Origin: JAVVXB01 sp036651815 | GTDB taxonomy: Bacteria > Bacillota > Clostridia > Christensenellales > CAG-138 | NCBI GenBank assembly: GCA_036651815.1 | Contig: JAVVXB010000003.1 | Coordinates: 1-64,000, forward strand | Direction: 5' to 3' | Length of the DNA: 64,000 nucleotides | Shown: positions 53,756 through 63,228 of the stretch, one piece after another | Layout of the letters: each line of letters starts with the position of its first letter | How positions within the stretch are numbered: position 1 is the stretch's first letter | Translations under genes and position numbers: made by a program | Notes under the pieces: generated by a model | What the model was told of the DNA's origin: nothing | The model's input: only the letters and a program-made list of their open reading frames with translations | Databases searched by the model: none

Positions 53756-54877
53756 GTGAAGAAAGTTTACAATATGAACAAGAAGAAGCTGAATTTGATA
53801 TTCTTGTGTTCTGCTGCGGGGGTGCTCATAGTGCTGAGCATCCTTGGCTTTTCGCGGGCAAGCAAGCGCAGAGCTGGCACGCCCGTCGTTGTGCAACAGG
53901 CGCAGAGTGAAGTGGTCAATATTCTGCCAGCGGCGGTGACGCCTTCTCCTTCATCGGTGCCGACCGTGCCAGATGGAGCAGTTACCCTGCTTGTGAACCG
54001 CACACCAGTTTTGACGCTTTTGAGTGAAAACGAAGCACAAAAGTTGCTTTGGACATACCTAATGCAAAACAGCACCGCACCCGAGGGGGAAACATTTGTT
54101 TCCGCCACATTTGATGGAGAATTGATTATTGGGGATGCCGCAATGGACGCGAAGGTGACGGATTACGATGATGCGTTGACGCTGCTGACCAATCAGCCAT
54201 CCATCGTGCCGGTTCGACTGGTTACGATTCGCACGGAAACTGCTGGTGCGGATGCGGAACGTACAGAAACGGACGAACCATCGCTGAGTAAAGGGAGCCG
54301 CATGATTGTGCAGCTTGGTTCCGGCGCGCGCATCCAGACCACAACCAAGGTGGTCTATGTGGCGGGTTTACAGCAAAGCGCGGACGATCCGGTGCAAAAG
54401 ACCGTGCGTGAAGCGCGTGCAACCATCCTCAAAAACGGAACGTTTACCAGGAAAGATCCCTCTGGCGAACCGGACAAGAAAGAGGGTGTGGCAGGTAAGG
54501 GCAAAGGAGAATTGAAGCTGGGGTATCCTATGCGTGGCAATGTCACGTCCTACTTTGGATTTCGTGATGGCAATATGCATAATGGATTGGATATCAGTGC
54601 GAAGGCAGGAACAGTCGTAGCCGCGCCGGGCGAGGGTGTCGTTGTCTATTGTGGTGTACGTGGCGCGTATGGGCTGGTTGTGGATATCGATCATGGGAAC
54701 GGATTTATATCCCGGCTCACACATCTGGAGGATGTGGGGGTGGAGCTGAACCAACGCGTGTTTGCGGGCGATGCCGTGGGGGTACTCGCGGCAACGAGTG
54801 ATAACGGTAAAAAAGCGCACCTGCACTACGAACTGCTTGTTGACGGCATTCCGAACAATCCTGTGTTTTATCTGTAG
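53756..54877 (+). CDS. Membrane-anchored M23 metallopeptidase
   Basis: 373 residues. One N-terminal membrane segment (about 14-32), a Ser/Pro/Thr stretch, a middle region with a G5-like part (VVYVAGLQQSADDPVQKTVREA), and a C-terminal LytM/M23 domain (FGFRDGNMHNGLDIS with His275 and Asp279, HLHYELL with His355 and His357), all zinc ligands intact. It should cleave peptidoglycan peptide bridges. Its position 49 bp after a SpoIID-type gene recalls the spoIID-spoIIQ pair of other spore formers, so a SpoIIQ role is possible. The GTG start at 53756 has AGGTGAG upstream; ATG 53774 is the alternative. Confidence 0.88.
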   Translation: MKKVYNMNKKKLNLIFLCSAAGVLIVLSILGFSRASKRRAGTPVVVQQAQSEVVNILPAAVTPSPSSVPTVPDGAVTLLVNRTPVLTLLSENEAQKLLWTYLMQNSTAPEGETFVSATFDGELIIGDAAMDAKVTDYDDALTLLTNQPSIVPVRLVTIRTETAGADAERTETDEPSLSKGSRMIVQLGSGARIQTTTKVVYVAGLQQSADDPVQKTVREARATILKNGTFTRKDPSGEPDKKEGVAGKGKGELKLGYPMRGNVTSYFGFRDGNMHNGLDISAKAGTVVAAPGEGVVVYCGVRGAYGLVVDIDHGNGFISRLTHLEDVGVELNQRVFAGDAVGVLAATSDNGKKAHLHYELLVDGIPNNPVFYL

Positions 54878-54931
54878 CGTGCGCACAGACACCATGCCAT
54901 AAGAACTTGACCATTCGGAAAGGAATCGCAT

Positions 54932-55621
54932 TTGAAAGAAACACTTGCCCGCATGTGCTCTGATTTGACAACGGAACAGCTTGAACAGTTTCAGATTTAT
55001 TTCGAGATGCTCGTTGACTGGAATACGCGTATGAACCTAACCGGCATTACCAAGCCGGAGGAGGTCGCAAAAAAACATTTTGCGGATTCTCTTGCCGCGC
55101 TACCGTTGATTGGTAACAACGCGAGCGTTATCGACGTTGGCACAGGCGCTGGATTTCCCGGCATTCCGCTGCTGATAGCAAATCCATCGCTCAAAATGAC
55201 CTTGCTGGATGGGCTGAATAAGCGAATTTTATTTTTGGAGGCGGTATTGGACAAGCTTGGACTAACCGCCGCGTGTATCCATATGCGTGCTGAGGACGCG
55301 GGTCGCTCTCCCCGCTATCGAGAACGGTTCGATGTTGCTACGACCCGTGCAGTCGCGTCTTTGCCCGTACTGACGGAACTGACGGTACCGCTGCTCAAGG
55401 TGGGCGGAAAGAGCATCGCTTACAAGGGTTTTGCGGCTGAAGAATTGATCGCCAGCAAAGGTGCGCTTCATTTGCTGCATGCAGCGGCAGAGCGCATCGA
55501 AATTCCTGCGGATTATGGTGAGCGTACGCTGGTGGTGATTACTAAAAAAGAACCTACGCCCAAAGCATACCCACGAAAAGCCGGTACACCGGAGAAGAAT
55601 CCTCTTGGAGAAAACGGATAA
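54932..55621 (+). CDS. rsmG: 16S rRNA 7-methylguanosine methyltransferase RsmG (GidB)
   Basis: 229 residues. SAM-binding site VIDVGTGAGFPGIPLLIA, then LLDGLNKRILFLEAVLDKLGL and VATTRAVASLPVLTEL, the classic GidB signatures. It methylates G527 of 16S rRNA; loss gives low-level streptomycin resistance. The start is TTG with AAAGGA 9 nt upstream. In many genomes it follows mnmG directly; here they are 5 kb apart and on opposite strands. Its stop overlaps the next ATG (TAATG). Confidence 0.95.
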   Translation: MKETLARMCSDLTTEQLEQFQIYFEMLVDWNTRMNLTGITKPEEVAKKHFADSLAALPLIGNNASVIDVGTGAGFPGIPLLIANPSLKMTLLDGLNKRILFLEAVLDKLGLTAACIHMRAEDAGRSPRYRERFDVATTRAVASLPVLTELTVPLLKVGGKSIAYKGFAAEELIASKGALHLLHAAAERIEIPADYGERTLVVITKKEPTPKAYPRKAGTPEKNPLGENG

Positions 55622-57219
55622 TGAACGATCAAAAAGACCTCATTAGCAGCAAGCTGTCCCATGCGTTGGGTACGGCGATTGCCGTTTTGACTGTACTGCT
55701 TGCGCTTGCTTTCTTTCTGGGCAGCATGCTCGGTACCTATACGGTGCGCATGCAGACCGGTTCACTGTATAATTATGAAATTAAATACCATCCCGATCAG
55801 ATTTTCCGCAATCTCATTGTTCTCTGCAGCGTTGCCGGTTTACTGTGGCTGCTTTGCAAGGTGCGTGTATCCCGCCGCGCTGCTTGGCTGGTAGCGGGGG
55901 GTGCCCTGCTGATCGTTGCTGCTGCCGGAATGTGCTGGGTGCACGCTGCTGCAATTGTACCGGAGTCAGATCAAGCAGTATTGTATGAATATGCGCAACA
56001 ATTTGTCCATGGCGACTATTCGGCAATTCTGGGTGGCGACGGCTACGATTATCTGCGCGTCTATCCTTTTCAGCTTGGCTTTCTTACCTATCTGGAGGCC
56101 GCCATCCGACTGTTTGGCGAGACGGCGCTGCCGGCATTGCCGCTGCTCAACGTACTCTGGCTGGTGCTGGCGTATGCGGCGGTGATTGCTACGGCGGATG
56201 CAATGCTGATGGACGCCCGGGTGACGTTGCTGACTACACTGCTGCTGATGGGCAGCCTGCCGCCGGTATTGGCCTGCACATTGATCTATGCCAATATCCC
56301 TGCGCTGGCTTGTAGCTGCTGGGGTATCTATTTTGTGGTGCGGTATGATAGGATGGGACATGCACGCCTGCTGTTGCCCACCGTGGTGTTGCTTGCGCTT
56401 TCGGCGGTGTTAAAACCGAATTATCTCATTGTACTGATTGCCTGCGGCATCATCTTACTGCTTGCGGCGCTGAAAAATAAAAAGCTTCGACCGGCGTTGG
56501 TAGGGATTGCCTGCACAGTGGTATTGTATTTGCTCAGCACATCGCTGATACAGAGCGGTTATGAACGACGTGCCGGCGCCAAGGCCGGGGATGGTATGCC
56601 ACAGCTTTCCTGGATGGTGATGGGGATGCAGCAAGGCTCGACGCTTCCGCCCGGCTGGTATAACCGCTATGCACTGAACGTCTACCACGAAAATAGCGGC
56701 GACATGGAACGGGTTAACGCACGGATGCATACGGATCTGCGGGAGCGGCTTCATACGTTTGCGTCCAATCCGATGTTGACCGCCAAGTTTTTTGCACAGA
56801 AATTTTATAGCCAGTGGAATGAACCGACGTTTCAGTCCATATGGGTAAGTCGGATGGCGACGCCGCTTTCCGGCCAATGGCCTCGCCTCGTGATCGAGGT
56901 CTATGAAGGTACGGCGGCGGACTGGCTGACGGAATACTGTAACCAATATGTGCAGGTGCTGTACTTCGGGTTTTTGTTGTTTACGCTGAGTCTGTGCAAA
57001 ACGCGCAAAGAAATACTGCTGTTGCTGCCACTGACGATACTTGGCGGCGGGATGTATCATCTGCTGTTTGAGGCAAAGAGCCTGTATGCACTCACCTACC
57101 TGCCACTGTTTGCGCCTTGTGCTGCTGGTGGAATTGCAAGGATAAGCGCAGACGTAACCTTTTGCCGAAAAAAGACCGTTCCGCCGGCTCCGATGAAAAA
57201 AGGACGGTTACTTCCGTAG
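55621..57219 (+). CDS. Polytopic membrane protein, GT-C glycosyltransferase-like
   Basis: 532 residues with about 10-12 membrane segments and large outer loops. The first outer loop carries VPESDQAVLYEYAQQFVHGDY, an acidic motif of the kind used by GT-C transferases that take lipid-linked sugars, and the chain later shows YLRVYPFQLGFLTYLEAAIRLFG, a pattern seen in ArnT-like and related mannosyltransferase families. Catalytic function is inferred only from topology and these loops. It is coupled to rsmG by TAATG. The C-terminus is basic (MKKGRLLP). Confidence 0.7.
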   Translation: MNDQKDLISSKLSHALGTAIAVLTVLLALAFFLGSMLGTYTVRMQTGSLYNYEIKYHPDQIFRNLIVLCSVAGLLWLLCKVRVSRRAAWLVAGGALLIVAAAGMCWVHAAAIVPESDQAVLYEYAQQFVHGDYSAILGGDGYDYLRVYPFQLGFLTYLEAAIRLFGETALPALPLLNVLWLVLAYAAVIATADAMLMDARVTLLTTLLLMGSLPPVLACTLIYANIPALACSCWGIYFVVRYDRMGHARLLLPTVVLLALSAVLKPNYLIVLIACGIILLLAALKNKKLRPALVGIACTVVLYLLSTSLIQSGYERRAGAKAGDGMPQLSWMVMGMQQGSTLPPGWYNRYALNVYHENSGDMERVNARMHTDLRERLHTFASNPMLTAKFFAQKFYSQWNEPTFQSIWVSRMATPLSGQWPRLVIEVYEGTAADWLTEYCNQYVQVLYFGFLLFTLSLCKTRKEILLLLPLTILGGGMYHLLFEAKSLYALTYLPLFAPCAAGGIARISADVTFCRKKTVPPAPMKKGRLLP

Positions 57220-57999
57220 AAATCAATTCATGATTGCTTTGTAACGGATACGCTTCAGCAGAACTGGGCAGCGGCTTAGTACGTATTTCCAGAGCTTATG
57301 AAAAGCGTTTGTGGTTTCTTTGCTGCTATTTTTGCACGCCTAATTTTAGAACATCCTCGAGTCGATATCTACCAATGATGCGTTCAAACTGATAAAAGTC
57401 CACGCGACACCGCAAAATCCACCTTTGGAAACGACCTTAGTCCGGAGCAGAGTCAATTGTCGTTGCCGTGAAGTCCTTACGCTGTAAGTACTTAAGGCGC
57501 TTGCAGCCTACGAAAAATACGGAGCGTTCGGGTGTTCAGCCCACGATGGACTGATTCCGATTCCGGTGATTAGATTTGCTGGAGCTGAGCACTCAATTTA
57601 GCCGACGTTGCTTTGCTTTTGCTGTCCGCAAATTCGAAGAGGATGAGGTGCTGGGAGAAAAGGGATGCTCCTAAATGCACCGGTACTGTTTCAGCACAAG
57701 AAGGGTATCCATATGTCGATGCGAACGCCTATCATGAACGCGTTTCGCTTTACAGCCTATGGGATCAAATGAACATGATACTTGCATAAAAAACCAATTC
57801 AATGCCCAAAGGATGTTCAAAGGGTTCAAAGTCGCATACGACGGCCGAAAGGGAGTCAAAGCGATGCCAACCTTACGGAAGGTTGGCCTATTAAGCACAG
57901 AAATTAAGAACAACGGTGCGAAAGAAAAGTTCAATGCGTAAAAAACAGTAAAAAATGCAGTAATTGCTCGACAGATTGTTTTCAGTTGAGCTTTTTTGC
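57220..57999. other. Long non-coding interval before pckA
   Basis: About 780 bp with only short ORFs lacking ribosome sites and family resemblance. A perfect 9-bp hairpin GCCAACCTT-ACGG-AAGGTTGGC (57866-57887) has no T tract, so it is not an ordinary terminator. Decayed coding remnants are possible but I cannot identify them. Confidence 0.5.
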
Positions 58000-58028
58000 T
58001 TGCATTCTTTCAGAGGCCAAGCTATAAT
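58000..58028 (+). promoter_or_regulatory. SigA-type promoter of pckA
   Basis: -35 TTGCAT (58000-58005), 17-bp spacer, -10 TATAAT (58023-58028). The leader is about 100 nt and ends with AAAGGAG before the ATG. Confidence 0.7.
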
Positions 58029-58135
58029 AATTCAAAATGGGGGAGAATTGATACAGTTGCCATATTGGACACTATACAATATATCATTTTCCATTAGAAA
58101 ACAACGATTAAAATACCGCAAAGGAGAAGAAAATA

Positions 58136-59716
58136 ATGAAAGAATACGTCGAATCCCTGGGTATTATTGCACCGAAGGCAGTCTACAGAAACCTGTGCCC
58201 GGCACAGCTCGTTGAGCATGCACTGGAACGCGGAGAAGGTACGCTGTCCGAAACCGGCGCACTGGTTGTCTATACCGGCAAATATACCGGTCGTTCACCG
58301 AACGATCGTTTTGTTGTCGATGAACCTACCACGCATAACGAGATTGATTGGGGCAAGGTGAACGTTCCGATTACTCGTCAGAAGGCCGATGCTATCTATC
58401 AGAGAATGACCGCCTATTTGCAGGGACGCGAAATCTTCATCTTTGACGGTTTTGCCGGAGCTGATTCCGAATACGCACTACCCGTTCGTGTTGTGAATGA
58501 ATTGGCCAGCCAGAATCTGTTTATTCATCAATTGCTGATCCGACCGACCGAGGAGCAGCTGAACAGCTTTGTGCCGGGCTTTACCATCATTGCTGCGCCG
58601 GGGTTCAAGTGTGTTCCTGCCATTGACGGGGTCAATTCCGAGGCCGCGATTATCGTGGACTTTGAAAACAAGCGTGTCATCATTGCGGGCAGCCAATACG
58701 CAGGGGAAATTAAAAAGAGCGTTTTTTCCGTGATGAACTATATTTTGCCTCACAAGGATGTGCTGCCGATGCACTGCTCTGCCAATATCGGAGAAGCGGG
58801 CGACTCCGCTCTGTTCTTTGGCCTGTCCGGAACCGGTAAGACCACGTTATCTGCCGATCCGAATCGCAAGCTTATCGGTGACGATGAGCATGGTTGGAGC
58901 GCAAACGGCATCTTTAACTTCGAAGGTGGCTGCTATGCCAAGTGCATCAACCTCTCTCAGGAGAACGAACCTCAGATTTGGAACGCCATCAAGTTTGGTT
59001 CCCTCGTTGAGAACGTTGTGATGGACAAGGAAACCCGTCACTTCGATTTTGACGATGGTTCCGTCACCGAAAACACTCGCGTTGGCTATCCTGTGGATTA
59101 TATTCCAAGCTGCGTTATCCCCGGCGTAGGTGGTCAGCCAAAGACCGTTGTGTTCCTGACTGCGGATGCATTTGGTGTAATCCCGCCTATTTCCAAGCTG
59201 AATAAGAACGCGGCCATGTATCACTTTGTATCCGGCTACACCAGCAAGCTTGCTGGTACGGAGCGCGGCATTACGGAACCGGTTACCACGTTCTCAACCT
59301 TGTTTGGCGCACCGTTTATGCCGCTGAAAGCGTCACTGTATGCAGAGATGCTCGGCAAGCGTATCGATCAGTACGATGCCAATGTATATCTTGTTAACAC
59401 CGGTTGGTGCGGCCATAAAGCTGGCAACGGCAAACGCATGAGCCTTAAATACACCCGTGCGATGTTGACTGCTGCACTCAACGGAGAACTGGAAAAAGGC
59501 GAATTTGCAACCGATCCGATCTTCAACGTTCAGGTCCCGAAATCTTGCCCCGGTGTACCGTCCGAGGTCCTTTCCCCTCGTGAAATGTGGAAGCAGGAAG
59601 CCGGAGAAGCTGAATATGAGAAGACTGCCAAGGATCTGGCTGCGCGCTTTGTGAAAAACTTCGAGAAGTATGACCATATGCCTAAGCATATCGTTGATGC
59701 AGGCCCGAAGGCGTAA
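58136..59716 (+). CDS. pckA: Phosphoenolpyruvate carboxykinase (ATP)
   Basis: 526 residues. [29 protein letters not shown] contains the kinase-1a P-loop and the metal-binding aspartates of the ATP-dependent enzyme; [17 protein letters not shown] and [11 protein letters not shown] are also typical. It interconverts oxaloacetate and PEP with ATP/ADP; in anaerobes it often runs in the carboxylating, ATP-forming direction. It is monocistronic, with its own promoter and terminator. Confidence 0.97.
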   Translation: MKEYVESLGIIAPKAVYRNLCPAQLVEHALERGEGTLSETGALVVYTGKYTGRSPNDRFVVDEPTTHNEIDWGKVNVPITRQKADAIYQRMTAYLQGREIFIFDGFAGADSEYALPVRVVNELASQNLFIHQLLIRPTEEQLNSFVPGFTIIAAPGFKCVPAIDGVNSEAAIIVDFENKRVIIAGSQYAGEIKKSVFSVMNYILPHKDVLPMHCSANIGEAGDSALFFGLSGTGKTTLSADPNRKLIGDDEHGWSANGIFNFEGGCYAKCINLSQENEPQIWNAIKFGSLVENVVMDKETRHFDFDDGSVTENTRVGYPVDYIPSCVIPGVGGQPKTVVFLTADAFGVIPPISKLNKNAAMYHFVSGYTSKLAGTERGITEPVTTFSTLFGAPFMPLKASLYAEMLGKRIDQYDANVYLVNTGWCGHKAGNGKRMSLKYTRAMLTAALNGELEKGEFATDPIFNVQVPKSCPGVPSEVLSPREMWKQEAGEAEYEKTAKDLAARFVKNFEKYDHMPKHIVDAGPKA

Positions 59717-59747
59717 TCCTTAACCGAATAGGGTATTTTCAGTCAGG

Positions 59748-59780
59748 GGAACGGGACGGCTTTTGCCGCCCCGTTCCTTC
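59748..59780 (+). terminator. Hairpin terminator of pckA
   Basis: A 13-bp stem with one mismatch (59748-59760 with 59765-59777) around TTTT, followed by TTC; very GC-rich but with a short T tail. Confidence 0.7.
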
Positions 59781-60294
59781 TGCAATTAAAAGGTGATTGA
59801 CTGTAAAACAATCGAATGATGACAAATATTGAGAAATGCAATACCTTAGCGACGGCTGAAGAAACGCACTTTTGCGAAAGAATAAACGCCATATAAACCA
59901 TAAAGAGATCGTATCGTGCCTAACTTATGCAGCCGGCCTCATTGCTTTCGAACGAATGCGGATTTGAACAAAGCTGAGATTAGTGCATGCAATATTCGTA
60001 ATAAACCAGCAACCTATGCGCCAAAGGGTGGACGTAACATGGCGCTATATTTCTCGTGGCAGATCATCTTACTTCCAAATGAAAGCGTTCCTAAACCTTG
60101 CTAGAAGTTATCTGTAACAAAATTTATGTCATCAGGCAATGAATTGCCTGTTTTTTTGCATACACAAACAAATCAGCGATGGAATACGATTAAAACGAGA
60201 AATTGCATCACCGTCCGCTGCGTCTATATCGATTACTATCTTTTTACCGCCAACAATGCTGCCACGGTGATTTGAAAAGCTACTTTAAGAATTT
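59781..60294. other. Intergenic region pckA-mnmG with an orphan terminator
   Basis: About 510 bp. No gene was recognised; the short ORF at 59916-60104 (+) lacks a ribosome site. The clear plus-strand terminator at 60134-60158 implies that something in this interval is transcribed rightward, possibly a small RNA or read-through from pckA. Confidence 0.45.
60134..60158 (+). terminator. Orphan intrinsic terminator
   Basis: CAGGCAA (60134-60140), TGAA loop, TTGCCTG (60145-60151), then seven T (60152-60158). It is 375 bp beyond the pckA terminator, on the plus strand, with no assigned gene in between. Confidence 0.8.
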
Positions 60295-62160
60295 TCAAAA
60301 TCCCCGCTTAAGATAGATGAGCAACACGTTGATATCTGCTGGCGATACGCCGGAAATGCGCGCGGCCTGCCCAATGTTCTGGGGCTTGGTTTTTTCCAAC
60401 TTTTGCCGCGCTTCCAGCCGAAGTCCTTCCAAGGAAAGATAATCCACGTCCTGAGGTAGGCGCGTATCCTCGAGTGACTGGGCGCGTGACACTTGTTCCT
60501 GCTGCTTTTGAAGATAACCATCATATCGGGCAAGGGTTTCCACCTGCTCGGTAATTTGCCAGTCCAATGGGGACAGCGCAGCCGTAATGCCCAGCAGCTC
60601 TGTGTAGGTGACGGAGGGCCGCTTGAGCAGGTCAAACAGACGTGCGCCGGTGGTGGGGACGCTCTCGCCTTTTTGCGTCAACAGTGCCGATAAGGCGACG
60701 TTTGGCGGAATAATTTGCTGCAGATCGGCCAGCGCCTTTGCAACGCGCTCTTGTTTTTGCCGAAGGCGGTCATAGCGCGCATCGGAAATTAGTCCCGTGC
60801 GCTGCGCCTTCTCAGTCAGCCGAATATCCGCGTTGTCCTGCCGCAGCAGCAGGCGGTATTCGCAACGTGAGGTCATCATACGGTATGGCTCCGGTGTGCC
60901 TTTGATGGTGAGATCATCTACGAGCACCCCGAGATACGCTTCTTCCCGGCCGAGCGTAAAAGGCGCTTCCTCCCGGCAGTATAAAGCGGCGTTCATGCCC
61001 GCCAAAAAGCCTTGGGCAGCGGCTTCCTCGTAGCCGGAACTGCCGTTGAGTTGACCTGCCGTATAGAGACCGGGGATGGTTTTCACCCCAAGGGAATGGT
61101 CAAGGGTTGTGGGATCAAGACAGTCATATTCGATGGCATAGCCAAGCCGCATGACCTCGCAGCGCCGCAACCCGGGCAGCGTGTGCAGCATCGAAAGCTG
61201 CACGTCGCCAGGAAGACTGGTACTCATGCCCTGCACATACATTTCGTTGGTGGACAGCCCTTCCGGTTCGATGAAAATCTGATGGCGCTCCTTATCGGCA
61301 AAACGAACGATTTTATCTTCGATGCTTGGGCAGTAACGTGTGCCGGTGGCGTGAATTTTGCCGCTGTACATGGGGGAACGATGCAGATTTTCAAGTATGA
61401 TGCGGTGTGTTTCGGCATTGGTATAGGTTAAATAGCAAGGCACCTGTTCAACGGTGAGCCGACCGTTCAAAAATGAGAACGCAGGCGTTGGCTCATCGCC
61501 ATATTGCGGTTCCATCTCGGAAAGATCCAACGTGCTGCGGTTAACACGGGCAGGGGTACCGGTTTTAAAGCGGCGCAGCGGAATGCCCAGCCTGAAAAAC
61601 GCATCCGAAAGATGCTCTGCACGCATCAGCCCGCTCGGGCCGCTTTCCTGAACAAACGCACCAATCAGAATTCGGCTTTTGAGATAGACGCCCGTGCAAA
61701 CAGCGACCGCGCGGCAGGTGTAGGAAAAACCCTCCGCGGTGGACACGCCACAGATGCGGCCATTCTTGGTCAACAATTCGACCGCCTCGCCTTGACACAC
61801 CGTCAGGTTTGGCTCGCATTCCAGGGTGCGCTTGATTCGTTCATGATATCGGCGTTTGTCCATCTGCGCGCGCAACGAGTGAACGGCCGGACCCTTGCCG
61901 GTGTTAAGCATACGCATTTGGATGAGGGTATCGTCTGCCGCCAGACCCATCTCACCGCCCATAGCGTCGATCTCGCGCACAAGATGCCCCTTGCCCGTGC
62001 CGCCGATGGCGGGGTTGCAGGGCATGAGGCCAATGGAATCTAAATTCAGCGTCAGCAGCAGCGTTTTTTGTCCCATGCGCGCGCAGGCGAGGGACGCCTC
62101 CACCCCTGCGTGACCTGCGCCGATGACGACGCAGTCAAATAAAAAGAGGTCTGTATTCAT
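60295..62160 (-). CDS. mnmG: tRNA uridine-5-carboxymethylaminomethyl modification enzyme MnmG (GidA)
   Basis: 621 residues. FAD-binding VVIGAGHAGVEASLACARMG, GIDA signatures CNPAIGGTGKGHLVREIDAMGG and GLYTAGQLNGSSGYEEAAAQG, and the C-terminal helical part ending ARISGVSPADINVLLIYLKRG. With MnmE it modifies U34 of tRNAs. ATG 62160 or the adjacent GTG 62163 is the start; the promoter -10 ends only 9 or 6 nt upstream, so the transcript is leaderless or nearly so. MnmE and rnpA are not in the window. Confidence 0.96.
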   Translation of the reverse strand: MNTDLFLFDCVVIGAGHAGVEASLACARMGQKTLLLTLNLDSIGLMPCNPAIGGTGKGHLVREIDAMGGEMGLAADDTLIQMRMLNTGKGPAVHSLRAQMDKRRYHERIKRTLECEPNLTVCQGEAVELLTKNGRICGVSTAEGFSYTCRAVAVCTGVYLKSRILIGAFVQESGPSGLMRAEHLSDAFFRLGIPLRRFKTGTPARVNRSTLDLSEMEPQYGDEPTPAFSFLNGRLTVEQVPCYLTYTNAETHRIILENLHRSPMYSGKIHATGTRYCPSIEDKIVRFADKERHQIFIEPEGLSTNEMYVQGMSTSLPGDVQLSMLHTLPGLRRCEVMRLGYAIEYDCLDPTTLDHSLGVKTIPGLYTAGQLNGSSGYEEAAAQGFLAGMNAALYCREEAPFTLGREEAYLGVLVDDLTIKGTPEPYRMMTSRCEYRLLLRQDNADIRLTEKAQRTGLISDARYDRLRQKQERVAKALADLQQIIPPNVALSALLTQKGESVPTTGARLFDLLKRPSVTYTELLGITAALSPLDWQITEQVETLARYDGYLQKQQEQVSRAQSLEDTRLPQDVDYLSLEGLRLEARQKLEKTKPQNIGQAARISGVSPADINVLLIYLKRGF

Positions 62161-62169
62161 CACCCTGCA

Positions 62170-62198
62170 ATTTTAACACAGGTGTACGGGGCGAACAA
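62170..62198 (-). promoter_or_regulatory. SigA-type promoter of mnmG
   Basis: Minus strand -35 TTGTTC (62198-62193), 17-bp spacer, -10 TAAAAT (62175-62170). The start codon follows within 6-9 nt. Confidence 0.6.
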
Positions 62199-62202
62199 GA
62201 CA

Positions 62203-62211
62203 TGGTATACT
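62203..62211 (+). promoter_or_regulatory. Extended -10 promoter of the YhaM-like gene
   Basis: TGGTATACT (extended -10, hexamer at 62206-62211), divergent from and almost touching the mnmG promoter. Confidence 0.55.
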
Positions 62212-62247
62212 AGAAGAGAAAATTTCTCGTAAGGAGTATGAACAATT

Positions 62248-63228
62248 ATGAGCCGTATGCGTCTGCTGAATACCGCTGTCGGACAGTCCTTTGAGGGCTT
62301 CTGCATCGTAAAGAGCGTTTCCATCAAAGCAAATATCAAGGGCAGTGAGTATCTGGATCTGGTTTTGGCTGACTGCGAAGGCGAGGGAACTGCAAAGCTG
62401 TGGGATTATAGTAAGGAGCAACACGGTGTATTTGATCCGGATGATGTGATTAAGGTGCGCGGAAGCATCACCCTCTGGAAGGATGCGGAGCAACTGAAGA
62501 TTGAAAAAATCCGCCATACCGCACCAGATGATGATGTGGATATGTCACTACTGATCCCCTGCGCACCCTTCGATACCCAGTGGCTATATGATCAAATCTT
62601 TGCGCTGGCCGACGATTTTATGGACGATGATCTGAGAAGGCTTGTACAGTATCTGCTCAGGGAACACAAGGAACAGTTGCTGTATTTTCCGGCGGCGGTC
62701 AAGCTGCACCATGCCACCCGGGGAGGGCTGTTGCACCACACCTGGACGATTACGCAGCTTGCCAAGGCTGTGCTTGCAACCTATCCCGCACTGGATGGAG
62801 ACCTGGTCTACACGGGTGCGATTCTTCACGATATCGGTAAATTAGCGGAGCTGGAAACAGGAACGCTGGGACTGGCCAGCAGTTATACCTCAAAAGGCCA
62901 GCTTCTTGGACATATCAACATCGGCGTGAGTGAGATTGCGCTTGCAGCAGAACTGCTGGGCGTTCCGGACGAAACAGCCATGCTTGTTCAGCACATGTTG
63001 CTCTCCCACCACGGACAGGCGGAGTTTGGCAGTCCCAAGATGCCCATGTTTCCAGAGGCAGAGGTACTCAGCGAATTGGACTTGTTAGACAGCAAAATGT
63101 ATGAGATGTTTTCGGCGCTGGAGGGTGTGCAGCGTGGTGCGTTTTCAGAGCGGCAGTGGGCGCTGGATAACCGTCAGCTCTATCAACACATGCATAATAC
63201 CAAAGGAAGTCAAGATGGAAATAACTGA
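62248..63228 (+). CDS. YhaM-like 3'-5' exoribonuclease (OB fold plus HD domain)
   Basis: 326 residues. The N-terminal OB-fold (about 12-90, SIKANIKGSEYLDLVLADCEGEGTAKLWDY) binds nucleic acid. The HD hydrolase domain follows, with GGLLHHTWTITQLAK and AILHDIGKLAELE supplying metal ligands and LSHHGQAEFGSPKMPMFPEA near the end. This is the layout of YhaM, a Gram-positive exonuclease of RNA and DNA turnover. AAGGAG precedes the ATG. The final codons overlap the next gene by 14 bp. Confidence 0.9.
   Translation: MSRMRLLNTAVGQSFEGFCIVKSVSIKANIKGSEYLDLVLADCEGEGTAKLWDYSKEQHGVFDPDDVIKVRGSITLWKDAEQLKIEKIRHTAPDDDVDMSLLIPCAPFDTQWLYDQIFALADDFMDDDLRRLVQYLLREHKEQLLYFPAAVKLHHATRGGLLHHTWTITQLAKAVLATYPALDGDLVYTGAILHDIGKLAELETGTLGLASSYTSKGQLLGHINIGVSEIALAAELLGVPDETAMLVQHMLLSHHGQAEFGSPKMPMFPEAEVLSELDLLDSKMYEMFSALEGVQRGAFSERQWALDNRQLYQHMHNTKGSQDGNN

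Noticed and set aside
57671..57941. Short ORFs on both strands before pckA
   Set aside because: They overlap each other, lack ribosome sites and resemble no family I know; treated as non-coding.
59916..60104. 62-residue ORF before the orphan terminator
   Set aside because: No ribosome site before the ATG and no resemblance to known small proteins; the terminator is recorded instead.
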